NCBI RefSeq assembly: GCF_029893345.1
Contig: NZ_JARXVE010000002.1
Span: 434,001-498,000 of the forward strand
DNA: 64,000 bases
DNA from: Mycolicibacterium frederiksbergense
GTDB lineage: Bacteria; Actinomycetota; Actinomycetes; Mycobacteriales; Mycobacteriaceae
Direction: 5' to 3'
Made by a program: the position numbers and the translations under genes. Below, piece after piece: positions 28,083 to 36,713 of the stretch; within the stretch, counting starts at the first letter, position 1, and each line of letters opens with the position of its first letter. Under the pieces are notes generated by a model. That model was given only the letters and a program-made list of their open reading frames with translations, had not been told where the DNA came from and ran no database searches.

Positions 28083-28940
28083 TCAGGCTGGCCAGTCATA
28101 GAAGCCCTGACCGGATTTGCGGCCGAGCTCGCCGCGGCTGACCTTGTCCCGCAGTAGTTGTGGTGGCCGGAACCGTTCGCCCAGGGTGGCGTGCAGATGC
28201 TCGGCAATCGCCAACCGGACGTCCAGGCCAACGAGGTCGGTAGACCGTAGCGGCCCCATCGGGTGGCGGTAGCCCAGCTCCATCGCGCGGTCGATCGACG
28301 CGGCGTCGGCCACGCCGTCCTCGAGCATCCGGATGGCCTCCAGCCCAAGGGCCACTCCCAGTCTGCTGGTGGCAAACCCGGGTGTATCCCGCACCAGCAC
28401 CGAGACCTTCTGCAGCGCGGTGACCCAACCCAGCACGGTGTCGACGGTGTCGGCGGCGGTAGCGGGACCTGTCACCACCTCAACGAGCACCGACGCAGGA
28501 ACGGGGTTGAAGAAGTGCATGCCGAGAAATCGTTGCGGCCGGGTGAGTGCGGCACCCAGTTCGCCGATCGACAGCGAGCTGGTATTGCTGGCCAGGATCG
28601 CCGAATCGGCTACCACCGCCTCGGCCGCAACCAGCACACCGATTTTCGCGGCAGCGTTCTCCGGGACCGCTTCGACGACCAGGCCCGTACTCGGCGGCAG
28701 CGAGGTCAGGGCGGTGACTGTGTGCACCCGACCGAGGACGACGTCGGGATGCTCTGCGGTGAGCTGTTTCTCGGCTGCCCGCCGGAGACCGGCTGCGATG
28801 CGCTGCCGTGCGGTATCGGCTGCGGCCTCAGTGGATTCGACGATGGTGACTGCGGCGCCTGCGCCGGCGAACACCTGGGCGATCCCGGCGCCCATGCGTC
28901 CGCCACCGATTACGCCGACGACATCGGGAACGTGGGTCAT
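28083..28940 (-). CDS. paaH: 3-hydroxyacyl-CoA dehydrogenase, probable PaaH
   Basis: NAD-dependent oxidation of 3-hydroxyadipyl-CoA to 3-oxoadipyl-CoA. 285 residues, the size of short monofunctional enzymes. N-terminal NAD motif GVIGGGRMGAGIAQVFA, conserved catalytic region LGMHFFNPVPASVLVEVV (His) and C-terminal domain ELGYRHPMGPLRSTDLVGLD. It overlaps the upstream paaF-like gene by four bases. Confidence 0.9.
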   Translation of the reverse strand: MTHVPDVVGVIGGGRMGAGIAQVFAGAGAAVTIVESTEAAADTARQRIAAGLRRAAEKQLTAEHPDVVLGRVHTVTALTSLPPSTGLVVEAVPENAAAKIGVLVAAEAVVADSAILASNTSSLSIGELGAALTRPQRFLGMHFFNPVPASVLVEVVTGPATAADTVDTVLGWVTALQKVSVLVRDTPGFATSRLGVALGLEAIRMLEDGVADAASIDRAMELGYRHPMGPLRSTDLVGLDVRLAIAEHLHATLGERFRPPQLLRDKVSRGELGRKSGQGFYDWPA

Positions 28941-29677
28941 GCGTGGCTCTTTTCCAGGAATCGGGTCATCCGGGCGGCTTTGTCCGGGCTTTCGAAGAGC
29001 ACCGCCTGCGCGAGGTCGTCGAGCAGCGGATGCGGTGAGGCCGCATCGATGACGGCCTTCGACAGTCGCAATGCCAGTGCGGACGACCGGCCGATACGCT
29101 CCGCCAGGATGTGGGCGGCAGTCAACGCGCCACCGGCGTCGACGACGTCGCTGACCAGGCCGTGGCGCAACGCGGACTGAGCGTCGAGCACGCGAGCCCC
29201 CAGGATCACCTGCTTGGCCACCGATTTGCCGACCAGTTCAGCGAGTCGGTAGCTGGCGCCGGCAGCGGCCAGGATGCCCAGCCCCGGTTCCGGATTGCCG
29301 AATTGCGCGCCAGCCCCGGCGATCCGGATGTCGCAGGCGTAGGCCAGTTCGGCGCCGCCGCCCAGCGCGTAACCCTCGACCGCCGCGATGGTGGGCAGCG
29401 GAAGCGCGGCGATCCGGTCGAAGACCGCGCGGTTGATTCCGGCCAGGGCCTCGTCACGGCCACGCACTCGCAGCTCCGCGATGTCGGCGCCCGCGGCGAA
29501 ATCGTCACCGGCGCCGGTCACGATGAGGATCTGCGGGTGGCGCTCCAGGTCGGCGCATACCCGGTGTAGTTCGGTAACCATCGCGGCGTTGATCGCATTG
29601 CGCTGCGCCGGCCGGTTCAACTCCACGACGACGAACTTGTCGTGCCGCGTCACATTCAGTGTGTCAAACGTCGTCAC
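28937..29677 (-). CDS. paaF: Enoyl-CoA hydratase, probable PaaF
   Basis: Crotonase-fold hydratase for 2,3-dehydroadipyl-CoA. 246 residues from a GTG at 29677. Segments: TGAGDDFAAGADIAELRVRG, AVEGYALGGGAELAYACDIRI and FGNPEPGLGILAAAG, which holds the second glutamate position typical of hydratases. First gene of the leftward nine-gene paa operon, divergent from the TetR gene; an operator-like repeat sits about 35 bases upstream. Confidence 0.87.
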   Translation of the reverse strand: MTTFDTLNVTRHDKFVVVELNRPAQRNAINAAMVTELHRVCADLERHPQILIVTGAGDDFAAGADIAELRVRGRDEALAGINRAVFDRIAALPLPTIAAVEGYALGGGAELAYACDIRIAGAGAQFGNPEPGLGILAAAGASYRLAELVGKSVAKQVILGARVLDAQSALRHGLVSDVVDAGGALTAAHILAERIGRSSALALRLSKAVIDAASPHPLLDDLAQAVLFESPDKAARMTRFLEKSHA

Positions 29678-29709
29678 AGCCCACCCTTCGTTGTCTGCTG
29701 TCCAGAATA

Positions 29710-29723
29710 ACCGACCGTTCGGT
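29710..29723. promoter_or_regulatory. Inverted repeat, probable PaaR operator (paaF / paaR side)
   Basis: ACCGACCGTTCGGT fits the symmetric pattern ACCGAnCGnTCGGT; 12 of 14 positions match the reverse complement. It lies between the divergent paaF and paaR starts. A related ACCGAACG half-site is found upstream of paaZ (30471). Confidence 0.6.
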
Positions 29724-29787
29724 CTGTAATCAAGGGTCGGCTCGCCGCGCTGGACAACACGTGCGGGTCGGCGACCCGCGAAGTGCG

Positions 29788-30423
29788 ATGATGTGGGACA
29801 TGGCTGCGCCGTCTTCTCGTCCCGCCGGTCAGGTCGGGCGACCGGGCTACGACCTGGACTCGCTGTTGGCGGTTGCGGTGACCGTGTTCAATCAGCGCGG
29901 CTACGACGGCACCAGCATGGAGCACCTTGCCAACCGGCTCGGCATCAGCAAGTCGTCGATCTATCACCACGTGCGCGGCAAGTCCGAGTTGCTGGAGCTG
30001 TCGGTCAATCGGGCGCTCGATGCGCTGTTCGCCGTCACCGAGGAGCCTGAAACCACCAGCGGCCCCGCGATCGACCGGCTTGAGCATTTGGTTCGTCGAA
30101 GTGTTCACGTGCTGGCCGAACAGCTGCCGTATGTCACGTTGCTGCTCCGGATCCGGGGTAACACCGCGGTGGAACGCCAGGCGCTGGCCCGCCGGCGCGA
30201 ATTCGATCACATCGTCGGCAAGCTGGTTCGGGATGCCTGTGACGAAGGCAGTGTGCGGCCCGATGTCGACCCGGACCTGACCAGTCGGCTGATCTTCGGC
30301 ACGGTGAACTCGTTGATCGAGTGGTACCGGCCCACCCGCAGCCTCGGCGCCGACGAGCTGGCCGACGCGGTGGTCACCGTGCTCTTCGACGGCCTGCGCC
30401 TCCGGTCTGCGCACGGCAGCTAG
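29788..30423 (+). CDS. paaR: TetR family regulator, probable PaaR
   Basis: TetR protein with helix-turn-helix GTSMEHLANRLGISKSSIYHHV near residues 40-61 and a ligand domain typical of the FadR/PaaR-like acyl-CoA sensors. Starts at 29788, 29791 and 29800 are all in frame and none has a strong ribosome-binding site; 29788 is used here (211 aa). Located between the two paa transcription units, it probably represses both and is released by phenylacetyl-CoA, as known for PaaR in actinobacteria. Confidence 0.82.
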   Translation: MMWDMAAPSSRPAGQVGRPGYDLDSLLAVAVTVFNQRGYDGTSMEHLANRLGISKSSIYHHVRGKSELLELSVNRALDALFAVTEEPETTSGPAIDRLEHLVRRSVHVLAEQLPYVTLLLRIRGNTAVERQALARRREFDHIVGKLVRDACDEGSVRPDVDPDLTSRLIFGTVNSLIEWYRPTRSLGADELADAVVTVLFDGLRLRSAHGS

Positions 30424-30470
30424 CGAGGATTTCCACTTGACGTTCGCCAGCTATCGCTGACACAGTAATA

Positions 30471-30492
30471 ACCGAACGAATGGACGGTTGGT
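30471..30492. promoter_or_regulatory. Imperfect inverted repeat upstream of paaZ, probable PaaR operator
   Basis: The outer arms ACCGAACG and CGGTTGGT of a 22-base element 14 bases before the paaZ start share the ACCG..CG core with the site at 29710. It overlaps the expected +1 region and sits just upstream of the AAAGGAG ribosome-binding site. Confidence 0.5.
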
Positions 30493-30505
30493 AAAGGAGT
30501 CCCGA

Positions 30506-32560
30506 ATGGCGTCGTTGTTGCAGAGTTTTGTGAATGGACAGTGGACCGCCGCCGATGACGATGGTGTGCCGCTCGTCAACGCCGTCACCGGTGTGGAAAT
30601 CGCGCGGTACTCGACTCAACCCCTCGACTTCTCGGCTGTCGTGGACTACGGCCGGCGGGTCGGCGGCCCGGCATTGCGGGAACTCACGTTTCACCAGCGC
30701 GCCGCCGCGTTGAAGCAACTCGGAAAACTCCTGATGGGCGGCAAGGATCAGTTCTATCCGCTGTCCTTCGCGACCGGGGCAACCGCCCGCGATTCGGCGA
30801 TCGACGTCGACGGCGGCATCGGCACCCTGCTGAGCTATGCCAGCAAGGGTGCCCGCGAACTTCCCAACGACACCGTCTACCTCGACGGTCCGACCGAAAG
30901 CATCGGCCGCGCCGGGACTTTCGTGGGCCAGCACATCTACACCTCTCGGCCGGGAGTCGCGGTCCAGATCAACGCGTTCAACTTCCCGGTCTGGGGCATG
31001 CTGGAGAAGCTGGCGCCGGCGTTTCTGGCCGGCGTCCCGACGATCGTCAAACCTGCCCATCAGACCGCCTACCTGACCGAGCAGGTGGTGCGCTGCATCA
31101 TCGGTTCGGGCCTGCTTCCCGAGGGCGCACTGCAACTGGTCTGCGCCAGCCCTCGGGGCCTTCTCGACGAACTCGGCGAGCTGGATCTGGTGGCGTTCAC
31201 CGGGTCGGCCAGCACTGCCGCGCAGCTGCGTACGCACCCGCGCGTGGTCGAAAGCGGGGTGCGGTTCAACGCCGAAGCCGATTCACTGAACTGTTCCATC
31301 CTGGGGCCCGACGCCACACCGGGTAGCCCCGAATTCGAGCTCTACATCAAGCAACTCGTGGCGGAGATGACGACAAAGGCGGGGCAGAAATGCACCGCGA
31401 TCCGTCGCGCACTGGTTCCACACCACCTGGTCGACGCGGTGGTCGAAGCGGCTGCCGCTCGGCTGGCCAAGGTTGTGGTCGGCAACCCCGAGACTGACGG
31501 CGTGACCATGGGCGCGTTGGCCAGCATCGCCCAACGAGAGGAAGTGCTGCGCTCCCTGAAACACCTCACCAATGCCGCGACCGTGGTCAGCGGTGACCCG
31601 GAGAACTTCACGGTCCAGGGCGCCGATGCCGCCCGGGGCGCATTTCTGCCGCCGGTGCTGCTGCGGGCGGACGACAACACGGCCGCCGCGCCACACGACG
31701 TCGAAGCCTTTGGTCCGGTCAGCACCGTGATCGGGTACGACGGTGTCGAGGAAGCCGTCTCGCTGGCCGCGCGCGGGCGTGGCAGCTTGGTGGGCTCGGT
31801 GGTGACCCACGATCCCGACGTCGCGCGTCGCATCGTGTTGGGCATCGCGCCGTTCCACGGCCGCATCCTGGTCCTCGACCGCGATGATGCGAAGGAATCG
31901 ACGGGCCACGGGTCGCCATTGCCGACTCTGGTGCACGGTGGTCCCGGCCGCGCAGGCGGTGGCGAGGAACTGGGCGGGATCCGCGGCGTGCTGCACCACA
32001 TGCAGCGCAGTGCGGTGCAGGCGTCGCCCGACATGATGACTGCCATCACCGGACGGTGGACCGCGGGATCGGCGCGTGACACCGGCGGCGTGCACCCGTT
32101 CCGCAAGCATCTCGAAGAGCTGCGAATCGGTGACACGGTCGTGGGCGGGCCTCGCGTCGTCACCCTGGAGGAGATCGGTCATTTCGCCGAGTTCACCGGC
32201 GACACCTTCTACGCCCACACCGATCCCGCTGCCGCGGCGAAGAATCCGCTGTTCGGCGGCATCGTCGCGCACGGATATCTGGTGGTGTCGCTGGCCGCCG
32301 GATTGTTCGTCGAGCCGAACCCCGGTCCGGTGCTCGCCAACTTCGGCGTCGACGGATTGCGGTTCCTTACCCCGGTCAAGGCCGGGGACGCACTGACGGT
32401 GACGCTGACCGCCAAGCAGCTGACTCCGCGGCTGTCCACCGAATACGGTGAGGTTCGATGGGACGCCGTGGTGACCAACCAGGACGACTCCCCGGTGGCG
32501 ACCTACGACGTACTGACTTTGGTGGCCAAGCTGCCGACCGAGAATGACAGGGAGAATTGA
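30506..32560 (+). CDS. paaZ: Bifunctional oxepin-CoA hydrolase / aldehyde dehydrogenase PaaZ
   Basis: Two-domain enzyme: the C-terminal MaoC-type hydratase opens the oxepin-CoA ring and the N-terminal aldehyde dehydrogenase oxidises the resulting semialdehyde. ATG at 30506 with AAAGGAG upstream; 684 residues. Aldehyde dehydrogenase: Glu in NAEADSLN and nucleophile Cys in TTKAGQKCTAIRR. Hydratase: Asp/His in FTGDTFYAHTD and the FGGIVAHGYLV segment. Both active sites appear intact. Confidence 0.95.
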   Translation: MASLLQSFVNGQWTAADDDGVPLVNAVTGVEIARYSTQPLDFSAVVDYGRRVGGPALRELTFHQRAAALKQLGKLLMGGKDQFYPLSFATGATARDSAIDVDGGIGTLLSYASKGARELPNDTVYLDGPTESIGRAGTFVGQHIYTSRPGVAVQINAFNFPVWGMLEKLAPAFLAGVPTIVKPAHQTAYLTEQVVRCIIGSGLLPEGALQLVCASPRGLLDELGELDLVAFTGSASTAAQLRTHPRVVESGVRFNAEADSLNCSILGPDATPGSPEFELYIKQLVAEMTTKAGQKCTAIRRALVPHHLVDAVVEAAAARLAKVVVGNPETDGVTMGALASIAQREEVLRSLKHLTNAATVVSGDPENFTVQGADAARGAFLPPVLLRADDNTAAAPHDVEAFGPVSTVIGYDGVEEAVSLAARGRGSLVGSVVTHDPDVARRIVLGIAPFHGRILVLDRDDAKESTGHGSPLPTLVHGGPGRAGGGEELGGIRGVLHHMQRSAVQASPDMMTAITGRWTAGSARDTGGVHPFRKHLEELRIGDTVVGGPRVVTLEEIGHFAEFTGDTFYAHTDPAAAAKNPLFGGIVAHGYLVVSLAAGLFVEPNPGPVLANFGVDGLRFLTPVKAGDALTVTLTAKQLTPRLSTEYGEVRWDAVVTNQDDSPVATYDVLTLVAKLPTENDREN

Positions 32561-32871
32561 TGTTTCGTGTTTCGGTCTGCTATGGCCAACCCGCCGACCC
32601 GGCGGCATTCGATGCCTATTACGCGACCACCCACACCCCGTTGGCATTGAAAATTCCTGGGCTGGTTCGCCTCACCATCGGTAAGCCACGGTCGCTGGAC
32701 CGGTCGGATCCGCCGTATTACATGGTGGCCGAGCTCAGCTTCGAGACGTCCGAATCGCTCAAAGCTGCGTTGAAGTCTCCGGAGATGCAAGCGGCCAGTG
32801 CCGATGTCGCCAATTTCGCCACCGGTGGGGTTACCTTGTTCAGCTACGAAGAGCAGGTCATCAGCGGCTGA
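32560..32871 (+). CDS. EthD-like small protein
   Basis: 103 residues of the dimeric alpha/beta-barrel EthD type, with the signature AFDAYYATTHTPLALKIPGL near residues 16-35. The ATG shares a base with the paaZ stop (TGATG), so it is translationally coupled to paaZ. Relatives are small reductase- or isomerase-like proteins of unknown role in degradation clusters. Its 3' end overlaps the convergent amiA2 by 11 bases. A function in handling a reactive paa intermediate is possible but inferred. Confidence 0.78.
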   Translation: MFRVSVCYGQPADPAAFDAYYATTHTPLALKIPGLVRLTIGKPRSLDRSDPPYYMVAELSFETSESLKAALKSPEMQAASADVANFATGGVTLFSYEEQVISG

Positions 32872-34393
32872 CCGGGCGGTCCGGTTGGCTGTGCACATTC
32901 ACCGCTCCGGCGGCTCGCGCCACATCCAATTGCTCCGGTGTGCTGCCTTCGTCGACCGGTGTCGCGTGCCCTTCCGGTGTGTCCCACCAGACCTCGGGTT
33001 GCTTGGCCGCCCAACCGGTGACCGCCTCCAGCTCGGCGGCCAGCGAGATCAGCAGCGGCTCACTGTCGGCCGGACCCATGAGTTGGACACCGATCGGCAG
33101 CCCGTCGGAGGTGAAACCCGCGGGCACGTTGATCGACGGCCAGCCCAGCAGGTTCCACGGCCAGGTCAGCGGGCAGGCGGCGATCGCGTTGCGCTCGGTG
33201 GCAGACCACCCGCGGCGGTCGAATTCGTGGGTGAGCGGCGGCGGCTGGGCGGTTGTCGGTGCGACGATGACGTCGACCAGGTTGAAGATCCAGGCGATGC
33301 GGCGCTGGGTTGCGGCCTCGTGCGCGCGGGCCTTGCGCAGCACGTTCTGTGACAGCAACCGGCCGATGCGCATGTTGGCGACGGTGCGCTTGTCGTAGGG
33401 CACATCGCCGAGCCGGTCGGCCCAGTCCAGCAGGCCGGCGGTGGAGCGGGCCAGGAAATCCCACGACATCTGCAGGCTGTAGTTGGGGTCCTTGGTCACC
33501 ACGCTGTGCCCCAGGTCCTCGAGCTGACCGGCGACAGCCTGCAGTGCGGCCCGGATCTCGGGATGCAGTTCGGCACCGAAGCCGGTGAACGGGAACTTCG
33601 TCGACATCGCCACCCGTAGTGGCCCGGGTGCGAGGCTGACGTAGTCGGCAGCCTGCACCGGTGCCGGCTTGTGCAGGTCGCCCTCGGCGTTGCCGGATGC
33701 GGCGTCGAGTACCAGCGCAGCATCGGTGACGGTGCGGGCCAGCACTCCATTGACCGTGATGCCGTTGAACGCCTCGGGCAACGGCCAGGTGGAGATGCGT
33801 CCGCGTTGCGGCTTGATGCCGACCAGGTGCGTCCACGCCGCCGGGATGCGGACGCTGCCCGCGCCGTCGGATCCGATTGCCGCGGTCACCAGCCCTGCGG
33901 CCACGGCTGCCGCGCTGCCGCCCGATGATCCTCCCGGGCTGTGCCTGCGTGACCACGGGTTGCGGGTGTGGCCGAAGCCGGGGCCGCTGGTGAACGGCCA
34001 CTGGCCGAGTTCGCAGGTGTTGGTCTTGCCGACGATCACCGCGCCGGCGGCGCGCAGCCGGCGCACCACCTCGGCATCGGCGGTGGCGACGTGGTGGTTG
34101 CCGTCGGTGCCGAACCGGGTGGGCACCCCGGCGACATCGACGTCGTCCTTGACCGCGATGGGAATCCCGGACAGCGGGCGCTGCGTGCCGGCGGCACGCT
34201 CCCGGTCGGCACGGGCGGCGTCGGCCAGGGCCTGATCGGTGAGCACCACCCGGAACGCATTGAGGGTGGACTGGCTGGCCGAGATCGCCTGCAGCGATCG
34301 GCCTACCAGCTCCTCGCATGTGATTGCGCCGCTAGCTAATTCGTATAGCTGATTAGTTAGCGTAGGAAAGGTTGTGTCCGTTGTTTTTCCCAT
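32861..34393 (-). CDS. amiA2: Amidase (amidase signature family, AmiA2-like)
   Basis: Ser-Ser-Lys amidase of the Rv2363 type. ATG at 34393 gives 510 residues. Catalytic Lys is in IPIAVKDDVDVAG, and the signature GGSSGGSAAAVAAG supplies the cis-Ser and nucleophile Ser (GSDGAGS block follows). Divergent from recO as in M. tuberculosis, and the right border of the accessory block. Codons ~11-21 are unusually AT-rich and contain an inverted repeat. Natural substrate unknown. Confidence 0.9.
   Translation of the reverse strand: MGKTTDTTFPTLTNQLYELASGAITCEELVGRSLQAISASQSTLNAFRVVLTDQALADAARADRERAAGTQRPLSGIPIAVKDDVDVAGVPTRFGTDGNHHVATADAEVVRRLRAAGAVIVGKTNTCELGQWPFTSGPGFGHTRNPWSRRHSPGGSSGGSAAAVAAGLVTAAIGSDGAGSVRIPAAWTHLVGIKPQRGRISTWPLPEAFNGITVNGVLARTVTDAALVLDAASGNAEGDLHKPAPVQAADYVSLAPGPLRVAMSTKFPFTGFGAELHPEIRAALQAVAGQLEDLGHSVVTKDPNYSLQMSWDFLARSTAGLLDWADRLGDVPYDKRTVANMRIGRLLSQNVLRKARAHEAATQRRIAWIFNLVDVIVAPTTAQPPPLTHEFDRRGWSATERNAIAACPLTWPWNLLGWPSINVPAGFTSDGLPIGVQLMGPADSEPLLISLAAELEAVTGWAAKQPEVWWDTPEGHATPVDEGSTPEQLDVARAAGAVNVHSQPDRPVSR
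34331..34361. repeat. AT-rich inverted repeat inside the amiA2 N-terminal codons
   Basis: GCTAGCTAAT (34331-34340) and ATTAGTTAGC (34352-34361) are complementary at nine of ten positions, separated by 11 bases. The stretch is far more AT-rich than its surroundings and uses codons such as TTA and CTA that are rare nearby. It could be an operator or a 5' RNA hairpin for amiA2. Confidence 0.45.
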
Positions 34394-34456
34394 CACTTTC
34401 AAGACTATCGGCGATGCGTCCCGAGGTCTGTCAGGCCACGGTGAGACACTGTCCTG

Positions 34457-35299
34457 ATGCGGCTGTACCGGGACCGGGCGGTGGTGCTGCGCCAGCACAA
34501 GCTCGGCGAGGCCGACCGGATTGTCACCCTGCTCACCCGCGACCACGGGTTGGTGCGCGCGGTGGCAAAGGGGGTGCGTCGTACCCGCAGCAAGTTCGGC
34601 GCGCGGCTGGAACCGTTCGCCCACATCGACGTGCAGCTGCATCCGGGGCGCAACCTCGACATCGTCACCCAGGTGCAGGCCATCGACGCATTCGCCGCCG
34701 ACATCGTCAGCGACTACGGCCGCTACACCTGTGCGTGCGCGATGTTGGAGACCGCCGAACGGCTGGCCGGGGAGGAGCGGGCGCCGATGCCTGATCTGCA
34801 ACGGCTCACGGTGGCCGCGCTACGGGCGGTGGCCGACGGACGCCGGGCCCGTGAGCTGGTGCTGGATTCCTACCTATTGCGGGCGATGGCGATCGCCGGG
34901 TGGGCGCCGGCGCTGACCGAATGTGCTCGGTGCGCCGCGCCGGGCCCGCACCGGGCGTTTCATGTCGCCGCGGGCGGCAGTGTGTGCGTGCACTGCCGGC
35001 CCAGTGGTTCCAGCACCCCTCCGCAACCCGTCCTGGAGCTGATGTCGGCGCTGAATGACGGTGACTGGGCCTATGCCGAGGCATCCTCATCGGGGCATCG
35101 CAGCCAGGCCAGCGGGCTGATCGCCGCGCATCTGCAGTGGCATCTGGAGCGCCAGCTGCGGACATTGCCTCTGGTCGAGCGGGTGTACCGAATCGATCGG
35201 ACAGTCGCCGAGCAGCGCGCGGCGCTGGTCGTGCAGGATATGGCCCATGGTTTTGAAGCGGGGCAAGGGCACCTACCCACAGCTGCCCCCGGCGCCTGA
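34457..35299 (+). CDS. recO: DNA repair protein RecO
   Basis: Recombination mediator that anneals single strands and, with RecR, loads RecA on SSB-coated DNA. 280 residues: N-terminal OB fold ([22 protein letters not shown]), helical middle, and a zinc-binding part with CARCAAPG and SVCVHC, i.e. four cysteines. The end of the gene overlaps the uppS start by 53 bases. Confidence 0.94.
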   Translation: MRLYRDRAVVLRQHKLGEADRIVTLLTRDHGLVRAVAKGVRRTRSKFGARLEPFAHIDVQLHPGRNLDIVTQVQAIDAFAADIVSDYGRYTCACAMLETAERLAGEERAPMPDLQRLTVAALRAVADGRRARELVLDSYLLRAMAIAGWAPALTECARCAAPGPHRAFHVAAGGSVCVHCRPSGSSTPPQPVLELMSALNDGDWAYAEASSSGHRSQASGLIAAHLQWHLERQLRTLPLVERVYRIDRTVAEQRAALVVQDMAHGFEAGQGHLPTAAPGA

Positions 35300-36128
35300 G
35301 GACTATCCCACCTTCCCGGATGTCTCGACCTGGCCCGTCGTATTCCCGGAGATTCCGGCCGGTACCAACGGCCGCTTCGCCCGCCCGCCCCAGCACACCT
35401 CGATGGCGGTCCCGCCCCAGATCCCGGCCGATCAGGTGCCCAACCATGTCGCGGTGGTGATGGACGGCAACGGTCGCTGGGCCACCCAGCGCGGTCTGGG
35501 CCGCACCGAGGGCCACAAGATGGGTGAGGCGGTGCTGATCGACATCACCTGCGGCGCCATCGAGCTCGGTATCAAGCACCTGAGCGTGTACGCGTTCTCC
35601 ACCGAGAACTGGAAGCGCAGCGCCGAGGAGGTCCGGTTCCTGATGGGGTTCAACCGGGAAGTGGTGCGCCGCCGCCGGGAGAACCTGAACGCCATGGGCG
35701 TGAACATGCGCTGGGTCGGGTCGCGGCCCAAGATGTGGAGCAGCGTCATCAAGGAGTTCGACATCGCCGAGCAGATGACCGTCGGCAACGACGTCATCAC
35801 GGTCAACTACTGCGTCAACTACGGCGGGCGTACCGAGATCGTGGAGGCGGCGCAGGCGCTGGCCGAGGAGGCTGTCGAGGGCAAGATCAACCCGCGGCGG
35901 ATCAGTGAGGCATCGTTCGCCAAGCACCTGCACCGCCCCGACATCCCCGACGTGGACCTGTTCATCCGTACCTCCGGCGAGCAGCGGGCCAGCAACTTCC
36001 TGTTGTGGCAGTCGGCCTATGCCGAGTTCGTGTTCCAGGACAAGCTGTGGCCCGACTACGACCGGCGCGACCTGTGGGCGGCGTGCGAGGAGTATGTGAA
36101 CCGCAACCGGCGCTTCGGTAGGGCCTGA
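35247..36128 (+). CDS. uppS: Decaprenyl diphosphate synthase (cis-prenyltransferase)
   Basis: Makes the long-chain polyprenyl phosphate carrier precursor for peptidoglycan and arabinogalactan. 293 residues, close to Rv2361c as I recall it. Substrate site [20 protein letters not shown] near residues 72-91, then [13 protein letters not shown] and the C-terminal [22 protein letters not shown]. The ~60-residue N-terminal extension ([20 protein letters not shown]) is a mycobacterial trait. The start lies inside recO; a start downstream of recO would delete this conserved extension. Confidence 0.93.
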   Translation: MVLKRGKGTYPQLPPAPEDYPTFPDVSTWPVVFPEIPAGTNGRFARPPQHTSMAVPPQIPADQVPNHVAVVMDGNGRWATQRGLGRTEGHKMGEAVLIDITCGAIELGIKHLSVYAFSTENWKRSAEEVRFLMGFNREVVRRRRENLNAMGVNMRWVGSRPKMWSSVIKEFDIAEQMTVGNDVITVNYCVNYGGRTEIVEAAQALAEEAVEGKINPRRISEASFAKHLHRPDIPDVDLFIRTSGEQRASNFLLWQSAYAEFVFQDKLWPDYDRRDLWAACEEYVNRNRRFGRA

Positions 36129-36129
36129 C

Positions 36130-36612
36130 ATGGCGGGGTCCGGCGGGCAGGAGCGTAGCGACCGGGGAATGTCACTGCTGCAGCGGTTGTCCGCGGTGCT
36201 CGGCGAGGTGATGTCCGTCGTCGAGGAGGAGGACAACGCGCTGACCGTCACGGTGGACGGTTCGGTGGCGTCGGTTCGGGTGGTCACCATCGCCGAGGGC
36301 CTGGAGATGGTGTCGCTGACCCAGCCGCTGGCGTGGGATCTTCCGCTGAACAACAAGATTCGCGAGCGGGTGTCCGAGCATGCCAGCAAGACCATGCTCG
36401 GCGCGGTGGTGCTGGTGGAGAAACTGGTCCCGACGCCCACCAACGGGGCCACCGCGAACGCCGCGGCGCGCAACCGGCCGGCCAAGAAGGTCGCCGATGT
36501 GATGCTGCGGTACAACTTTCCCGCTGCCGGGCTCACCGATGACGCGCTGCGCACGCTGATCCTCATGGTGCTGGCCACCGGTGCCGATGTGCGCCGCGAT
36601 CTCATCTCGTGA
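36130..36612 (+). CDS. Conserved mycobacterial protein (Rv2360c-like), unknown function
   Basis: I do not recognise a domain with a known role. 160 residues from ATG 36130, or 147 from ATG 36169. The core is a soluble alpha/beta pattern (NALTVTVDGSVASVRVVTIAEG, then an amphipathic C-terminal half). The first 13 codons (MAGSGGQERSDRG) look like a repeat-derived extension: the DNA around GGAGCGTAGCGACCGGGG resembles the intergenic repeats common at mycobacterial gene joints. The shorter start fits the size of Rv2360c better. It begins two bases after uppS. Confidence 0.72.
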   Translation: MAGSGGQERSDRGMSLLQRLSAVLGEVMSVVEEEDNALTVTVDGSVASVRVVTIAEGLEMVSLTQPLAWDLPLNNKIRERVSEHASKTMLGAVVLVEKLVPTPTNGATANAAARNRPAKKVADVMLRYNFPAAGLTDDALRTLILMVLATGADVRRDLIS

Positions 36613-36713
36613 GCACCGACGAGCGCTTGCGCGAGGAGCCGACGTGACGACCGACGAGCGCTTGCGCGAGGAGCCGACGTGACGACCGACGAGCGCTTGC
36701 GCGAGGAGCCGAC
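36609..36713 (+). repeat. Three tandem 35-bp repeats encoding coupled 12-codon minicistrons
   Basis: Copies at 36609-36643, 36644-36678 and 36679-36713. Each begins GTGA..ACCGACGAGCGC, contains GAGGAG as a ribosome-binding site and ends just before another GTG. Copies 2 and 3 are identical; copy 1 has AGC in place of ACG at codon 2. Each encodes a 12-residue peptide (fMet)-(S/T)TDERLREEPT whose TGA overlaps the next GTG (GTGA). The last repeat hands over to the NUDIX GTG at 36714. This is the architecture described for MIRU elements of M. tuberculosis, but I cannot match the sequence to a named class. Confidence 0.9.

Noticed and set aside
32861..34801. 646-codon version of the amidase starting at 34801
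   Set aside because: The extension is antisense to recO and has no amidase-family similarity; ATG 34393 fits the family.
34457..36612. CRISPR-like array suspected from the repeats around 36609
   Set aside because: The three units are directly adjacent without spacers and encode minicistrons; no cas genes are present.
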